Shown here in pieces: positions 1-8,080 of a stretch of 64,000 nt of DNA. Both the position numbers and the translations under genes were made by a program. Where the stretch lies: assembly GCA_963775825.1 (NCBI GenBank), contig CAVZKY010000044.1, positions 1 through 64,000 of the forward strand, given 5' to 3'. Numbering within the stretch: the first letter of the stretch is position 1; each line of letters opens with the position of its first letter. Below the pieces are notes generated by a model. That model was not told the origin of the DNA and searched no databases. It saw only the letters and a list, made by a program, of their open reading frames with translations. The stretch is from Bog-532 sp963775825 (GTDB lineage Bacteria; Actinomycetota; Actinomycetes; Streptosporangiales; Streptosporangiaceae).

Positions 1-790
1 GCGACGGATCGCGTAGAAAGAGAACCGTGGATACGATAGTCACTCGGACGAGGGGGTCCTTCTCGAACACGAGGGCGAACTGGCGGTTCAGTGCGAGATT
101 TCCTTTCTCGATCCTCTCGTCGCCGAGCAGCAGGCCGAGTCGTTTGGCGACGGCCCGGCCCAGACATCGCAACCCAGAGGCGAAAAGTGGCCGTCGCCGA
201 TGAACCGTTGAAGAGTGGGTTGGGCGAGGTCGGCTTCCCTTCGCGCTGGCGTATTGTGGAAAGCCGCAGCAGCTCGGTGGCAAAGTCCTCGAACGGATCC
301 AGGTAGGTCTGGCCCGTGGATTCCAGGATCTTCGAGACCATGCCCGGACAAAATCCAGCCTCGAGCTGGCCCTCGAGCTGGTTGACCCAGGGAGCGGGAA
401 CCGTCAGGCAGATGAGCCCCCTCGTCCGACAGAACTGGGTAATCTGTCCCAGCCAGTACTTGCCCTCTTCCCATCGACCTTTCCTTCGAGAACCTCGAAG
501 AGATCGCCAAAGTCATTGGCGAAGAGACTGAGCACGACGAACCGGGGACGGAACCAGTCCGCGTATTCTCGGAGCATGTAGTATTCCTCTCGGGGGAGTA
601 GCCGAGTGGCCGGTATTGAGGACCTCGACGCGGGCTTTCAGGTTCCGGGAGAGTTGACGCTTCAGGCATTCGCTGGGCGTCTGGTCGTCACCCACGAACA
701 GTCCCTGCATGTAGGAATCACCCAGGACGATGCCCCGCAGGGTCGCGTCGGTGTCAGGCTCGGGACCGCGCAGGCCCCACGAATTTGTCG

Positions 791-798
791 TCTGCACC
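791..798. repeat. Target-site duplication, left copy (TCTGCACC)
   Basis: Eight bases directly outside the left inverted repeat, identical to 2480-2487. The pair defines the insertion point inside the SGNH gene. Confidence 0.7.
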
Positions 799-2479
799 GG
801 GTGTGATCGCGCCGGTGCCAGGGATTATGCGGCTTTTCTGGGCTTTTTCTTCCTGAACCCTCCTGGGTCCCCATCTCAGGAAGATTCTTCGCTTGCAAAT
901 ATGCTTGATACACTTGAGGCCAGATGCCGCTCAAATGGACCACCCGCAGGTCCACGATCCATTGACCCCCTTCCAGGCTCCAGGTCATTCCTGACTGTTT
1001 CAGCCGTTGCGTGAAACCGTCTTGCATGCCGCTTCGTCACCCCGCTGCCGATCGGCAGATGGTTGCGACGGTACTCACAATAATCCAGAAAGCGAATCCG
1101 TTTTCGCAAGTAGTCGTAGGCTTTGTGGTATTGCTTCCGCTTTTCACCCACCACCATCCGCCGCCGCCGGATCGCTGCTGCCGAATGTAAGACGCGGTAA
1201 ATCCCCCGCGGCTTCTGTTTCAGCCAGCGGCACATCTTCCGCGCCCAGCCGTAGCGCGCTTGGCGTCGGAAAACAATGCCTCCGACAGTTTGTAAATGTA
1301 TTCACACGCATGATAATAGTCGATCACCCATTCCCACTTCAGCCGCTGATCGGGGCGTCGTGGATGTCGCATCCGCTTGAGAACCCGGCGGAAGTACTGG
1401 GTCTGATGGTTTCCCCGTCCGTGATGTAGGCCAACCGCGGCAATGGCCCGTTCCATTGGCGCGACCGTCCTCGATCAAGGCTGTCAACTGGCGCGATAAC
1501 GTCTCTTGCCCTGGCTCGGGCATCCGGCCCAGGTACACCGTCCCCAATCGCCGTCCCTTCCGATCGTGGACCGAGACGGTCGCCGTCGCTCCTTCCCGAT
1601 AACACGCCTCGCCAGGGATCGGCAGCATCAGGCCGTCACGACCCACGGCCAGCACCGGCTTGCGGCCGCCTCGTGAGGCGTACGCCTGCTCCAGCCACTT
1701 CAGGACTGAGCCACCGAGGCGTCGTGGCGGTGGGACTCCATCCCCTCCGACAGGCCAGCGATGACTTTGCGCAAGGTCCGACTGACCAACTCACGCCGTG
1801 ATTACATTTCAGATACTCCAAGACGCTATTCTGGCTGGACGTGACCGCCGCTGGCCGACGCCTCGGTCAAAGCCGGTGTGGCCAAACCGACCTCTAGCCC
1901 CAAGCGGATCTCCAAGGGAAAGATCGACGGTTCGACACCGTGGAGCGGTTGATAGAGATAGCGCCAGAGGGTGATAGTGCCAAAGAGGGTGGCAACTTCC
2001 GCTGGGGGTTTTGGAACGGCGGCGGTACCAGACTCCCTGGAAATACATCTGATTGGGCATGTCCCGACGGTCGCGCGGCTCGATGTGGTTGAACGTCCAT
2101 GCGACGATGATCCGCCCCAGTTCTCGAAGCTGGGCGTGCAACTGAGTCTCGAACTGGTGGCAGACTTGGGGAGTCAACTCGGCCCTGCGGAAGCCGACGA
2201 TCAGGCGGCCGATCTCGGTGAGCACCGGGATCAAGCGAACGGTCAATGGCAGCAAGGAGGTCGCAAAATGCGTTGCCGAGAGGAGTCGGAAGCAAGTAGC
2301 ATGATCCATCGAGGCGCCCTTTCCGGAAGAGTGACCGGTTCAGTCCCTTCAGTCACTTCACAAGAAAGACGCCTCTCTTTCAATAGCCCCGAGCTGATCC
2401 AGGGAGGGACTCAAGCCACTCCCCGGGTGAAAACGGCCCGGATTTCGTGGAAATCCTTGGCACTGGCGCGATCGCACCC
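799..2479 (-). mobile_element. ISKra4-like insertion sequence (degenerate)
   Basis: The left end begins GGGTGTGATCGCGCC and the right end, read inward on the other strand, begins GGGTGCGATCGCGCC. They match over 28 bases with three mismatches. The flanking 8 bases TCTGCACC are present on both sides (791-798 and 2480-2487), a target duplication that fits the insertion event. The inside holds a single broken transposase on the minus strand. Removing the element and one duplicate rejoins the SGNH gene across SVQTTNSWG. The element is about 1.68 kb, a plausible size for the family. Confidence 0.75.
835..2309 (-). pseudogene. ISKra4-family transposase, multiply frameshifted
   Basis: The protein can be traced N to C on the minus strand through changing frames. 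MDHATCFRLL starts at 2309; a hinge block with a WYRR-KTP motif lies near 2030; LLEWLEQAY-type and VLAVGRDGLMLPIPGE lie near 1650; TVYLGRMPEPGQETLSRQL near 1540; VIDYYHACEYIYKL near 1310; and the C-terminal LPIGSGVT block near 1060, followed by a QWIVDLRVVHLSG end near 960. These blocks in this order are typical of ISKra4 DDE transposases. At least five frame changes interrupt it, so the element cannot make this transposase itself. Confidence 0.72.
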
Positions 2480-2487
2480 TCTGCACC
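2480..2487. repeat. Target-site duplication, right copy (TCTGCACC)
   Basis: Eight bases directly outside the right inverted repeat, identical to 791-798. Confidence 0.7.
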
Positions 2488-3118
2488 GAGGTCGAGACTA
2501 ACTGGGCTCCCTAACCTCAACGATCCGATCAAGCTCGGGCCCGAGGGGCACGGGAAAATAAGCCAGGATCCTCCCTTGGCTTGAGGTTCGAACCCAGATG
2601 GACCGCATACTGGCCGGAAGCGATAGGATCGTCCCGTGTCGTCGGGCTCAAAGATGGTGGAGGGCAGTAAAGATACGATCGAAATACCCGAGCGACACAC
2701 ATGGTCGGGGTCGAGACGAAATAGTCCAGCAGCCTCGCATGGGCGGATTGTACTCGGCGTAGGTCGATCGCAGCTTCCCGCGGGTTTGTTCGATGTCGTG
2801 CAGCCGCCTACGCCGCCAGACGGCGTCGATCTCATCGCGACCGGGGGGGATGCCGATTCCCTGAAGTACGCTCCAGCCGGTGTTGCCAGCCAGCCAGCCT
2901 GGTATCGTGCCGACGACGAAGCCAGGGATACGACGACTACGAGCGATGTACCGAGCAGGATCGCGGCCTTGAACCGTCTTGCCAGCCGCTGGGATCGATC
3001 AGGAAGCCGAAGCAACATTGGGCTGGCCTGGCATGGCGGGTCTCGCCAGACAGCCAGCTCGGCAGCCTGAGAAAGTCGTTGCAGCGCGATACGGTACGCC
3101 GGTGGATGGATTTCCGGG

Positions 3119-3425
3119 TCATGCGGCATCCCAGGTCGCGAGGGTTGTCCGGGCGAGTTTTCTGAGCAGGAGCACCAGGCGCCGGCCCACCGCCGCGGCC
3201 CACAATTCCGAGCCGATTGCCGAGAAGTGGCCATCGGCGGCGACGCCGTTGAACAGCGGGTTTGTCGGGGGACGGTTGCCTGCGGCGGTTCCTCGAGCAC
3301 GGGCCGAGGGCTCGTTGACGAAGCCCTCGATCGGGTCGAGATACTCGATGCCGGAAGATTCCAGGATGTTCGAGACCTGTCCGGGGTAATCCCCGGCGAA
3401 CCGCCGGGCGTTGCAGACACGGGCC
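3119..3425 (-). pseudogene. C-terminal fragment of a second SGNH-hydrolase-like gene
   Basis: The minus strand from about 3425 reads VCNARRFAGDYPGQ, SNILESSGIEYLDPIEGF, and then a terminal DGHFSAIGSELW block followed by AVGRRLVLLL and a stop at 3119. This closely parallels the C-terminus of the SGNH gene downstream, which reads ILESTGQTYLDPFEDF and DGHFSPLG. The two therefore look like tandem paralogues. Only the last 100 or so codons are present; upstream of about 3425 the sequence turns into typical actinomycete DNA, so the 5' part is missing. Confidence 0.55.
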
Positions 3426-3504
3426 CGGCGGGTGGGGGCCCGGCAGCGGGTGAATACTCCGGCCGGGCCGATGACGTGCTGGCGGACATGGCGGCTCCCT
3501 CGGG

Positions 3505-4158
3505 TTACGTGCTTGGTCCCATGGTCGCCGACGGGTCTGACATTCCGGTTGTCACCTGGACGGGGCCGGCGATCGCGGCTACCACGTCGCGGGACAGCGG
3601 CCGGGGGTGGACCAGCAGCGCCCGGGCCACCGCACGGATGACCAGCCGCAACGGGGTCAGCAGCTGCTCGCTGTACCGCCACGCGGCACGCTCGGCGGCC
3701 CGCCTGTCCGGGCCGAACCGGGCCGCGCTGGCCCGGCGGAAGCGGCGGGCGTCGCCGCCGTCGTTCTTCCAGCCCGCGAGCCAGGCGCGAAGCTCGTCGT
3801 CGGAGCCGGGCAGGGTCCAGTCGCGGAGAAGTTCGGCGATCTGGCCGGCCGCGTCGATGACGAAGGCGAGCTCCCCCGCGCCGCGAATCCCGTGCACCCG
3901 GCCCGCGCTGTCGCGCGCGTGGTAAATGCTGGCCGAGCTGAAATCAGTGCCGACGGCCAGCGCGGCGACCGCGTGACCCGCCTCGTGCCAGGCCGTCACG
4001 ACGGCGGCGGTGCGGGCGGGCACCAAGCTGACCGCGTACCCGCCGTCGTAACGCTGCCGGATCCACCTGCCGTGCACGATCGACTCGTCGTCATACCGGG
4101 CCAGCCGGGCCAGCTCGGCCCGGATCGAGGCCGCGTCGCGCTGCTGCGACGGCTTCAC
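3505..4158 (-). CDS. Small HExxH metalloprotease-like protein (FtsH/M41-like core)
   Basis: A 217-residue protein with the zinc-binding motif AWHEAGHAVAALAVG near residue 57. The HEAGHAV context is typical of the peptidase domain of FtsH (M41), but no AAA+ ATPase or membrane segment is present. Actinomycete genomes often carry such short stand-alone HEAGH proteins of unknown role. A third zinc ligand may be one of the acidic residues near residues 100-110, but I cannot assign it. It is divergent from the methyltransferase that starts 86 bases away. Its 3' end lies within about 80 bases of the change to planctomycete-like DNA, so the last residues may not be native. Confidence 0.6.
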   Translation of the reverse strand: MKPSQQRDAASIRAELARLARYDDESIVHGRWIRQRYDGGYAVSLVPARTAAVVTAWHEAGHAVAALAVGTDFSSASIYHARDSAGRVHGIRGAGELAFVIDAAGQIAELLRDWTLPGSDDELRAWLAGWKNDGGDARRFRRASAARFGPDRRAAERAAWRYSEQLLTPLRLVIRAVARALLVHPRPLSRDVVAAIAGPVQVTTGMSDPSATMGPST

Positions 4159-4244
4159 GGCTCCCGGCGTTCGGCACGCTCGGGGAACAGGCTCCCAGCC
4201 GAGGAAACTGACATACCGCGGCGGCGCTGGGCACGATAGGTGGC

Positions 4245-4937
4245 ATGAAGGACTGGGTGGCGTGGCACGAACCCTATGATGATCCGTCCTCGGTGCTCAG
4301 CGCACGCCTGCGACTGGTCCAGGCGCGGCTGGCCGACGCCCTCGACCACGCTCCGGCCGGGCCAGTCCGGCTGCTGAGCCTCTGCGCGGGGCAGGGGCGC
4401 GACGTGATCGGCGTCCTGCCCACGCATCCCCGCCGGGACGACATGTCCGCGGTCCTGATCGAGGCCGACCCGGAGAACGCGGAGACGGCCCGCCGGAACG
4501 CCGCCGCGGCCGGGCTGGCGCAGGTGGAAGTGCGGCAGGCGGACGCAAGCCGGCCCAGCGGCTACACCGACGTACCCCCAGCCGACGTGCTGCTGCTGTG
4601 CGGGATCTTCGGGAACGTCAGCGACGCCGACATCCAGCGGACGGTCGCCGCGGCACCAGCCCTCTGTGCCCCCGGTGCCACCGTCATCTGGACCCGGCAC
4701 CGTCGCCCGCCGGACCTCACTCCCCAGGTGCGAGCCTGGTTCCGCGAGGCCGGCTTTGCGGAAGTCACGTTCAGCTCACCAGAAAATGCGCCGAAGACAG
4801 CGGTTGGCGCAGGACGGCTGCGTCGCGCGGCAGCCAGCGGCGGAGACAGCGGCGGTACGCCGGGCGGCCTGGACGGCCCGGAAAGCGCGGCCACCTGGCC
4901 CGGCGAGCCACTGTTCACTTTCCGATCAAGGACGTGA
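4245..4937 (+). CDS. Class I SAM-dependent methyltransferase
   Basis: A 230-residue protein with a Rossmann methyltransferase core. The glycine-rich SAM loop LLSLCAGQGRDVIG lies near residues 43-56, an acidic residue that would bind the ribose follows in VLIEADPEN, and ADVLLLCGIFGNV fits motif III. The substrate cannot be told. The stop is three bases before the start of the glyoxalase-fold gene, so the two probably form an operon. The last 35 residues are rich in Gly, Pro and Ser and are unlikely to be part of the fold. Confidence 0.78.
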   Translation: MKDWVAWHEPYDDPSSVLSARLRLVQARLADALDHAPAGPVRLLSLCAGQGRDVIGVLPTHPRRDDMSAVLIEADPENAETARRNAAAAGLAQVEVRQADASRPSGYTDVPPADVLLLCGIFGNVSDADIQRTVAAAPALCAPGATVIWTRHRRPPDLTPQVRAWFREAGFAEVTFSSPENAPKTAVGAGRLRRAAASGGDSGGTPGGLDGPESAATWPGEPLFTFRSRT

Positions 4938-4940
4938 GAG

Positions 4941-5459
4941 ATGGGCGAAACGCGGCACGACCCCAGCGACCTGATCACTCGCTTGGTGCCGATCCTGGTC
5001 GTTCCCGATCTGGATGCCGAACGGGCCTTCTACGAGGCGCTGGGCCTGCGCGTGACGTACGAGGGACCGGAATACCCGGACTTCATCGGACTGGGTAACG
5101 AGGCCGTGGAGTTCGGCCTGGAACGGCCCAGATCGCCAAGTGACACGCCGCCGGCGGACGGCGGGCCAGCCCGGGAAACGGGCGGCGGGCCAGCCCGGGA
5201 AACGGACGGCGGGCCAGCCCGGGAAACGGACGGCGGGCCAGCCCGGGAAACGGACGGCGGGCCAGCCCGGGAACGCGTGCTGACCTGGCAGCTCGGGGTG
5301 AGCAACGTCGACGAAGCCGTGGCCCGGTGCGAGGCGGCGGGGCTGGCGTTCACGATTGAAGTCCACGAGCCCCGGCCGGACTGGCGCTACCGGACGCTGA
5401 AACTCCGCTCCCCCAGCGGCTTCGACGTGGTGCTGGAAGGGCCGTCCGAGCCGGAGTAG
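4941..5459 (+). CDS. VOC (glyoxalase/bleomycin-resistance fold) protein with repeat insert
   Basis: A 172-residue protein. The first half (ITRLVPILVVPDLDAERAF, then FYEALGLRVTYEG) and the second half (LTWQLGVSNVDEAV to SPSGFDVVLEG) are the two beta-alpha-beta-beta-beta modules of the VOC fold. They usually bind a metal or small ligand. Between them, about residues 70-112 are five near-identical GGPARETD units encoded by a 24-bp tandem repeat. This sits where the family has a short loop, so it is probably a tolerated expansion. The ATG follows the upstream stop by three bases. Confidence 0.75.
   Translation: MGETRHDPSDLITRLVPILVVPDLDAERAFYEALGLRVTYEGPEYPDFIGLGNEAVEFGLERPRSPSDTPPADGGPARETGGGPARETDGGPARETDGGPARETDGGPARERVLTWQLGVSNVDEAVARCEAAGLAFTIEVHEPRPDWRYRTLKLRSPSGFDVVLEGPSEPE
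5161..5274 (+). repeat. 24-bp in-frame tandem repeat, five copies
   Basis: The unit GCGGGCCAGCCCGGGAAACG-GACG recurs at 5161, 5185, 5209, 5233 and 5257, the last incomplete. It keeps the reading frame and encodes the GGPARETD units in the VOC protein. Copies are nearly identical, which suggests recent expansion. Confidence 0.9.
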
Positions 5460-5502
5460 CCCAAGCCCGGGTAACCGATGGGCGCGCCGCCGCAGTCCCA
5501 GG

Positions 5503-6237
5503 TCAGGCCGCAGCCGCCTGCAGGAGCGCGGCGGCCAGGGCGGCGGGCCGGGAAAGCATGGGCCAGTGGCCGGTGGGCAGGCTGATGTAGCTGACCGGTA
5601 GCTCGGTCAGCTCCGCGAAGTAGGGGTGGCCCTGTTTAGCCAGCCGGGCTACGTCTGCGGGTCGGTGGCTGCTGGTGATCATCGTGACGGGGACGTCGCG
5701 GCGGCGGGTGCCGGTGAGCCGCAGGCGGTCGCGGGCTGGGCCGGCCGGATGCGGGACGGCTTGGCGGCGGAAGTCCGCGCGCCGCTGGCGGCCGAGGCCG
5801 GCCAGGCTGGTGCCGGCTGCCTTGAGCTCGGCCCAGGCGGGCAACGGGATCTCGGCGACGTCCGGGCCGAGCTGTGGGCTAATCGCGGTCCCGTCGGGCA
5901 GCGGGCCGCTGTCCACGTAAACGGCGCGGCGGACCTGGTCGGGGAGCCGGTCGGTGACCGCGTATATAACCGAGCCCGCACCGCTGTGCCCGACCAGGAT
6001 CGCGCCGGGCCCGCACTGTGCGACGAGCGCGGCGACGGCCGCAACGTGATCGGCGAGGGTGACACCGGCCCGCGGCGCGGCCCGCTCCGCCAGCCCGGGC
6101 AGGGTGACCGCCTCGACGTCATGGCCCGCCGCGCGAAGCCGGCCGGCAACCTTGGCCCAGACCCAGGCGCCCAGCCAGAAGCCGGGGACCAGGATGAACA
6201 TGGGCTTGGGCGGGTCATCCGCGTCGGCGAGCTTCAT
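5503..6237 (-). CDS. Alpha/beta hydrolase
   Basis: A 244-residue protein with the oxyanion-loop region FILVPGFWLGAW near residue 14, the nucleophile elbow VGHSGAG with Ser85, and a C-terminal TGHWPMLSRP that supplies the catalytic histidine. This is the pattern of the esterase-type alpha/beta hydrolases common in actinomycetes. No signal peptide is seen, so it should be cytosolic. It converges on the VOC gene. The middle region (AVPHPAGPARD) is typical of the group, so no frameshift is needed. The substrate is unknown. Confidence 0.78.
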   Translation of the reverse strand: MKLADADDPPKPMFILVPGFWLGAWVWAKVAGRLRAAGHDVEAVTLPGLAERAAPRAGVTLADHVAAVAALVAQCGPGAILVGHSGAGSVIYAVTDRLPDQVRRAVYVDSGPLPDGTAISPQLGPDVAEIPLPAWAELKAAGTSLAGLGRQRRADFRRQAVPHPAGPARDRLRLTGTRRRDVPVTMITSSHRPADVARLAKQGHPYFAELTELPVSYISLPTGHWPMLSRPAALAAALLQAAAA

Positions 6238-6368
6238 GCCCCAAGCGTAAGCGGGCCCTGCGACAGTGCCCTGGATCCAAGGGATCGCTCCGGGATCGGG
6301 CGGACGTGGTACGAGGCGCCCGGATTGGACGTCGCGGTGGCGTGCCTGCCGATGCTAATTTCGTCACT

Positions 6369-6827
6369 GTGGCAACTGCCATTCATCATGCCGTGCTGAT
6401 CGCCCGCGACCTCGACGCCAGCCTGCGCTTCTACCGGGACGGGCTCGGCCTCGACGTGCTGCAGGACCGGCAGGTCGAGGGTGCCTGGCCGGGTCTGTTC
6501 GACGCCCCCAGCCGCAGCCTGCGAGCGGTCTTCCTCGGCGACCCGCGGGTTCCGGACGACCACGCCGGGGTGCTGGAACTCAACGTGTTCGACGGTGACG
6601 TCCCGGCGGGGCCGCCGCCCTCGGCACCGGTGACCGGGTTCTTTCTGCTGTCGTTCTTCGTCGATCTCGAGGGCACGCTGAGTCGTCTCGCTGCGCTTGG
6701 CCTCGGCGGCCCGCCCCGGCGGGTCGATCAGCCCGGGCCAGGCGGGCCGATCAGCATCGCTGTCGTGCGCGACCCGGACGGGCTGCGTGTCCTGCTCACC
6801 CCCGGTTCGATCACCCGGAGCCCCTGA
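6369..6827 (+). CDS. VOC family protein
   Basis: A protein of about 152 residues with two VOC modules. The first has IHHAVLIARDLDASLRFYRDGLGLDV and the second ends SIAVVRDPDGLRVLL. I take the GTG at 6369 because the family begins right before the IHHAVL strand. Upstream codons back to 6306 are open but read as low-complexity Arg/Gly. The divergent alpha/beta hydrolase starts 130 bases away. Its ligand is not predictable from sequence. Confidence 0.72.
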   Translation: MATAIHHAVLIARDLDASLRFYRDGLGLDVLQDRQVEGAWPGLFDAPSRSLRAVFLGDPRVPDDHAGVLELNVFDGDVPAGPPPSAPVTGFFLLSFFVDLEGTLSRLAALGLGGPPRRVDQPGPGGPISIAVVRDPDGLRVLLTPGSITRSP

Positions 6828-7080
6828 CGAGCCGGCTGCATGCCTCCTTCCGCAGCCCGGAGAACGCCGCCCGTCGGCGCGTTGCGGCCGACGATGAGAC
6901 TGGGACGTCTGAAGGCGGGACTCAGCCGAATGGTGGAGGGAGCCGGCCGGACGGCGCAGCGGGAGGTTCAGCCGGTGAGGGCCGGGATCTCGCCGCCTGG
7001 CCGATGTGGGGCGGGGGCCCGGATTGCGAGGCTGAAAGCACCTCGCCGGGAAGGGCGGCGCCGGCCAAAGGGGTCAATAT

Positions 7081-7521
7081 ATGAACACCCAGAGTCTCGT
7101 CCGGGAAGAGCTGGATCGTCCGCAGACCCGGACCGCGTTCGAGACCGCGTTCCGCAGCGTGCGGCTACTCATCGGCGGCTATGTCGCCATCAGCGTCGCC
7201 ACCCTGGTCGCCATCGTGCTCATGCGCAACCACCACGCGGAGGTGACGTCCGCGGTATGGATCCGCGGCACCATCGTGATCGCCAGTGCCCTGCTGATGA
7301 CCCTGTTCGCCAAGCGGGCCGCCCGCGGCGCCAGCCGGATGTACCTGCGGCTCCGGCTGGTCTCCGCGATCATGGTGGTGGCCATCGTGGCGATCATCGC
7401 GGTCCCCGGCGCCTTCCCGGTGTGGATGAAGATCGAGCAGGGCGCCTGCGGGATCCTGCTGATCGGCGTCGTCGCCATCGTCAACAGCAAGCCCGTTCGG
7501 TCGCTGTTCGCAGGCCGGTGA
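7081..7521 (+). CDS. Small membrane protein, four predicted TM segments
   Basis: A 146-residue protein with hydrophobic stretches at about residues 30-48 (LIGGYVAISVATLVAIVLM), 60-75, 95-112 (LVSAIMVVAIVAIIAVP) and 121-137. A short charged N-terminus and a basic link (KRAARGASRMYLRLR) would lie in the cytoplasm. I recognise no family. The ATG is preceded by GGGGTCAATAT, a weak ribosome-binding site. The 250 bases upstream show no other gene. Confidence 0.65.
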   Translation: MNTQSLVREELDRPQTRTAFETAFRSVRLLIGGYVAISVATLVAIVLMRNHHAEVTSAVWIRGTIVIASALLMTLFAKRAARGASRMYLRLRLVSAIMVVAIVAIIAVPGAFPVWMKIEQGACGILLIGVVAIVNSKPVRSLFAGR

Positions 7522-7603
7522 CCCGGCCCGCGGGGGCCTATCCCTGATCGGCGCGGGTTATCCGCACGTGAGTCTTAGCGTCGGGCTGGATCGCAGGCAG
7601 CTG

Positions 7604-7707
7604 AGCCGCGCTGGGTCTGCTGTGACGCTCGAGGTCCCCCGGCCGGGGCGCCGGTGCCTTCGGGGAGCACTTTCAGTCAATAGCCCTGAGGATGCACCCG
7701 GTAAGCC
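7604..7707. repeat. 105-bp interspersed repeat, copy A
   Basis: Begins AGCCGCGCTGGGTCTGCTGT and ends CACCCGGTAAGCC. It matches 34311-34415 across the whole length with scattered substitutions. Inside is the self-complementary run CCCCGGCCGGGGCGCCGG. A shorter related piece occurs near 49748-49785 in the opposite orientation. It is non-coding as far as I can see. Confidence 0.75.
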
Positions 7708-7915
7708 GGAGGTCAGGCCGGGGGCGGGGCGGAAGCGGGAGCCGTTGACCTTCTCGGCGATACCGCTGCGGTCCAGGTAGGGGGTGATCCCGCCCAGATG
7801 GAAGGGCCATCCCGCGCCCATGACCATGCTGCGCGTACAGGCCCGTGGGACCGGCCTTGCCGAACGGGGTACGGAGGCCGTCCACGAAGACCACGTCGCG
7901 TGCGGTACGGGGCAC
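7705..7915 (-). pseudogene. Remnant joining thiolase start to 3-hydroxyacyl-CoA dehydrogenase end
   Basis: From a GTG at 7915 the minus strand reads VPRTARDVVFVDGLRTPFG and KAGPTGLYA, the usual start of an acetyl-CoA acyltransferase (FadA type). Around 7830 this stops being thiolase. In the next frame it becomes MGAGWPFHLGGITPYLD, then RSGIAEKVNGSRF, the usual C-terminus of a FadB/FadJ-type multifunctional fatty-oxidation protein. Actinomycetes often carry fadA just before fadB on one strand, so a deletion of roughly 3 kb inside such an operon would give this join. The sequence then runs into interspersed repeat copy A. It is non-functional. Confidence 0.7.
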
Positions 7916-8080
7916 TTCTGCCTCCCTCGCGTGAAGAGCTCTCGGCCATATGTTACTCGCTGGTAATAGCGTGCGCCACTGTGGTGCGTCCTTGACACAC
8001 GTGTTCAGACCAAAGAACCTCGTAGCTGATTCCACCAGGTGCGACTTTTTCCTCCGGAAGCAAACACCCAGGAGGCGCAG

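Larger units (their letters stand above)
96..3122 (-). pseudogene. SGNH-hydrolase-like gene, frameshifted and split by an IS
   Basis: Reading the minus strand from about 3122, a protein starting MTRKSIHRRTV can be followed through several frame changes. It has a hydrophobic N-terminal segment (AILLGTSLVVVVSLA, near 2940). Its first part ends at the IS insertion at 2487 and resumes at 790 with QTTNSWGLRGPEPD, then the catalytic block GIVLGDSYMQGLFVGDD, then ANDFGD, and a terminal GDGHFSPLG block near 180. GDS plus the D-x-x-H block are SGNH-hydrolase hallmarks, and the hydrophobic start suggests a membrane-anchored, outward-facing protein. This layout resembles a family I know from Planctomycetes; that assignment is from memory. 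At least four frameshifts are needed, so it is not functional as read. A minus-strand frame stays open from about 105 to the window edge. Confidence 0.6.

Noticed and set aside
799..2479. An active insertion sequence
   Set aside because: The transposase needs at least five frame changes, so it cannot move by itself as read.
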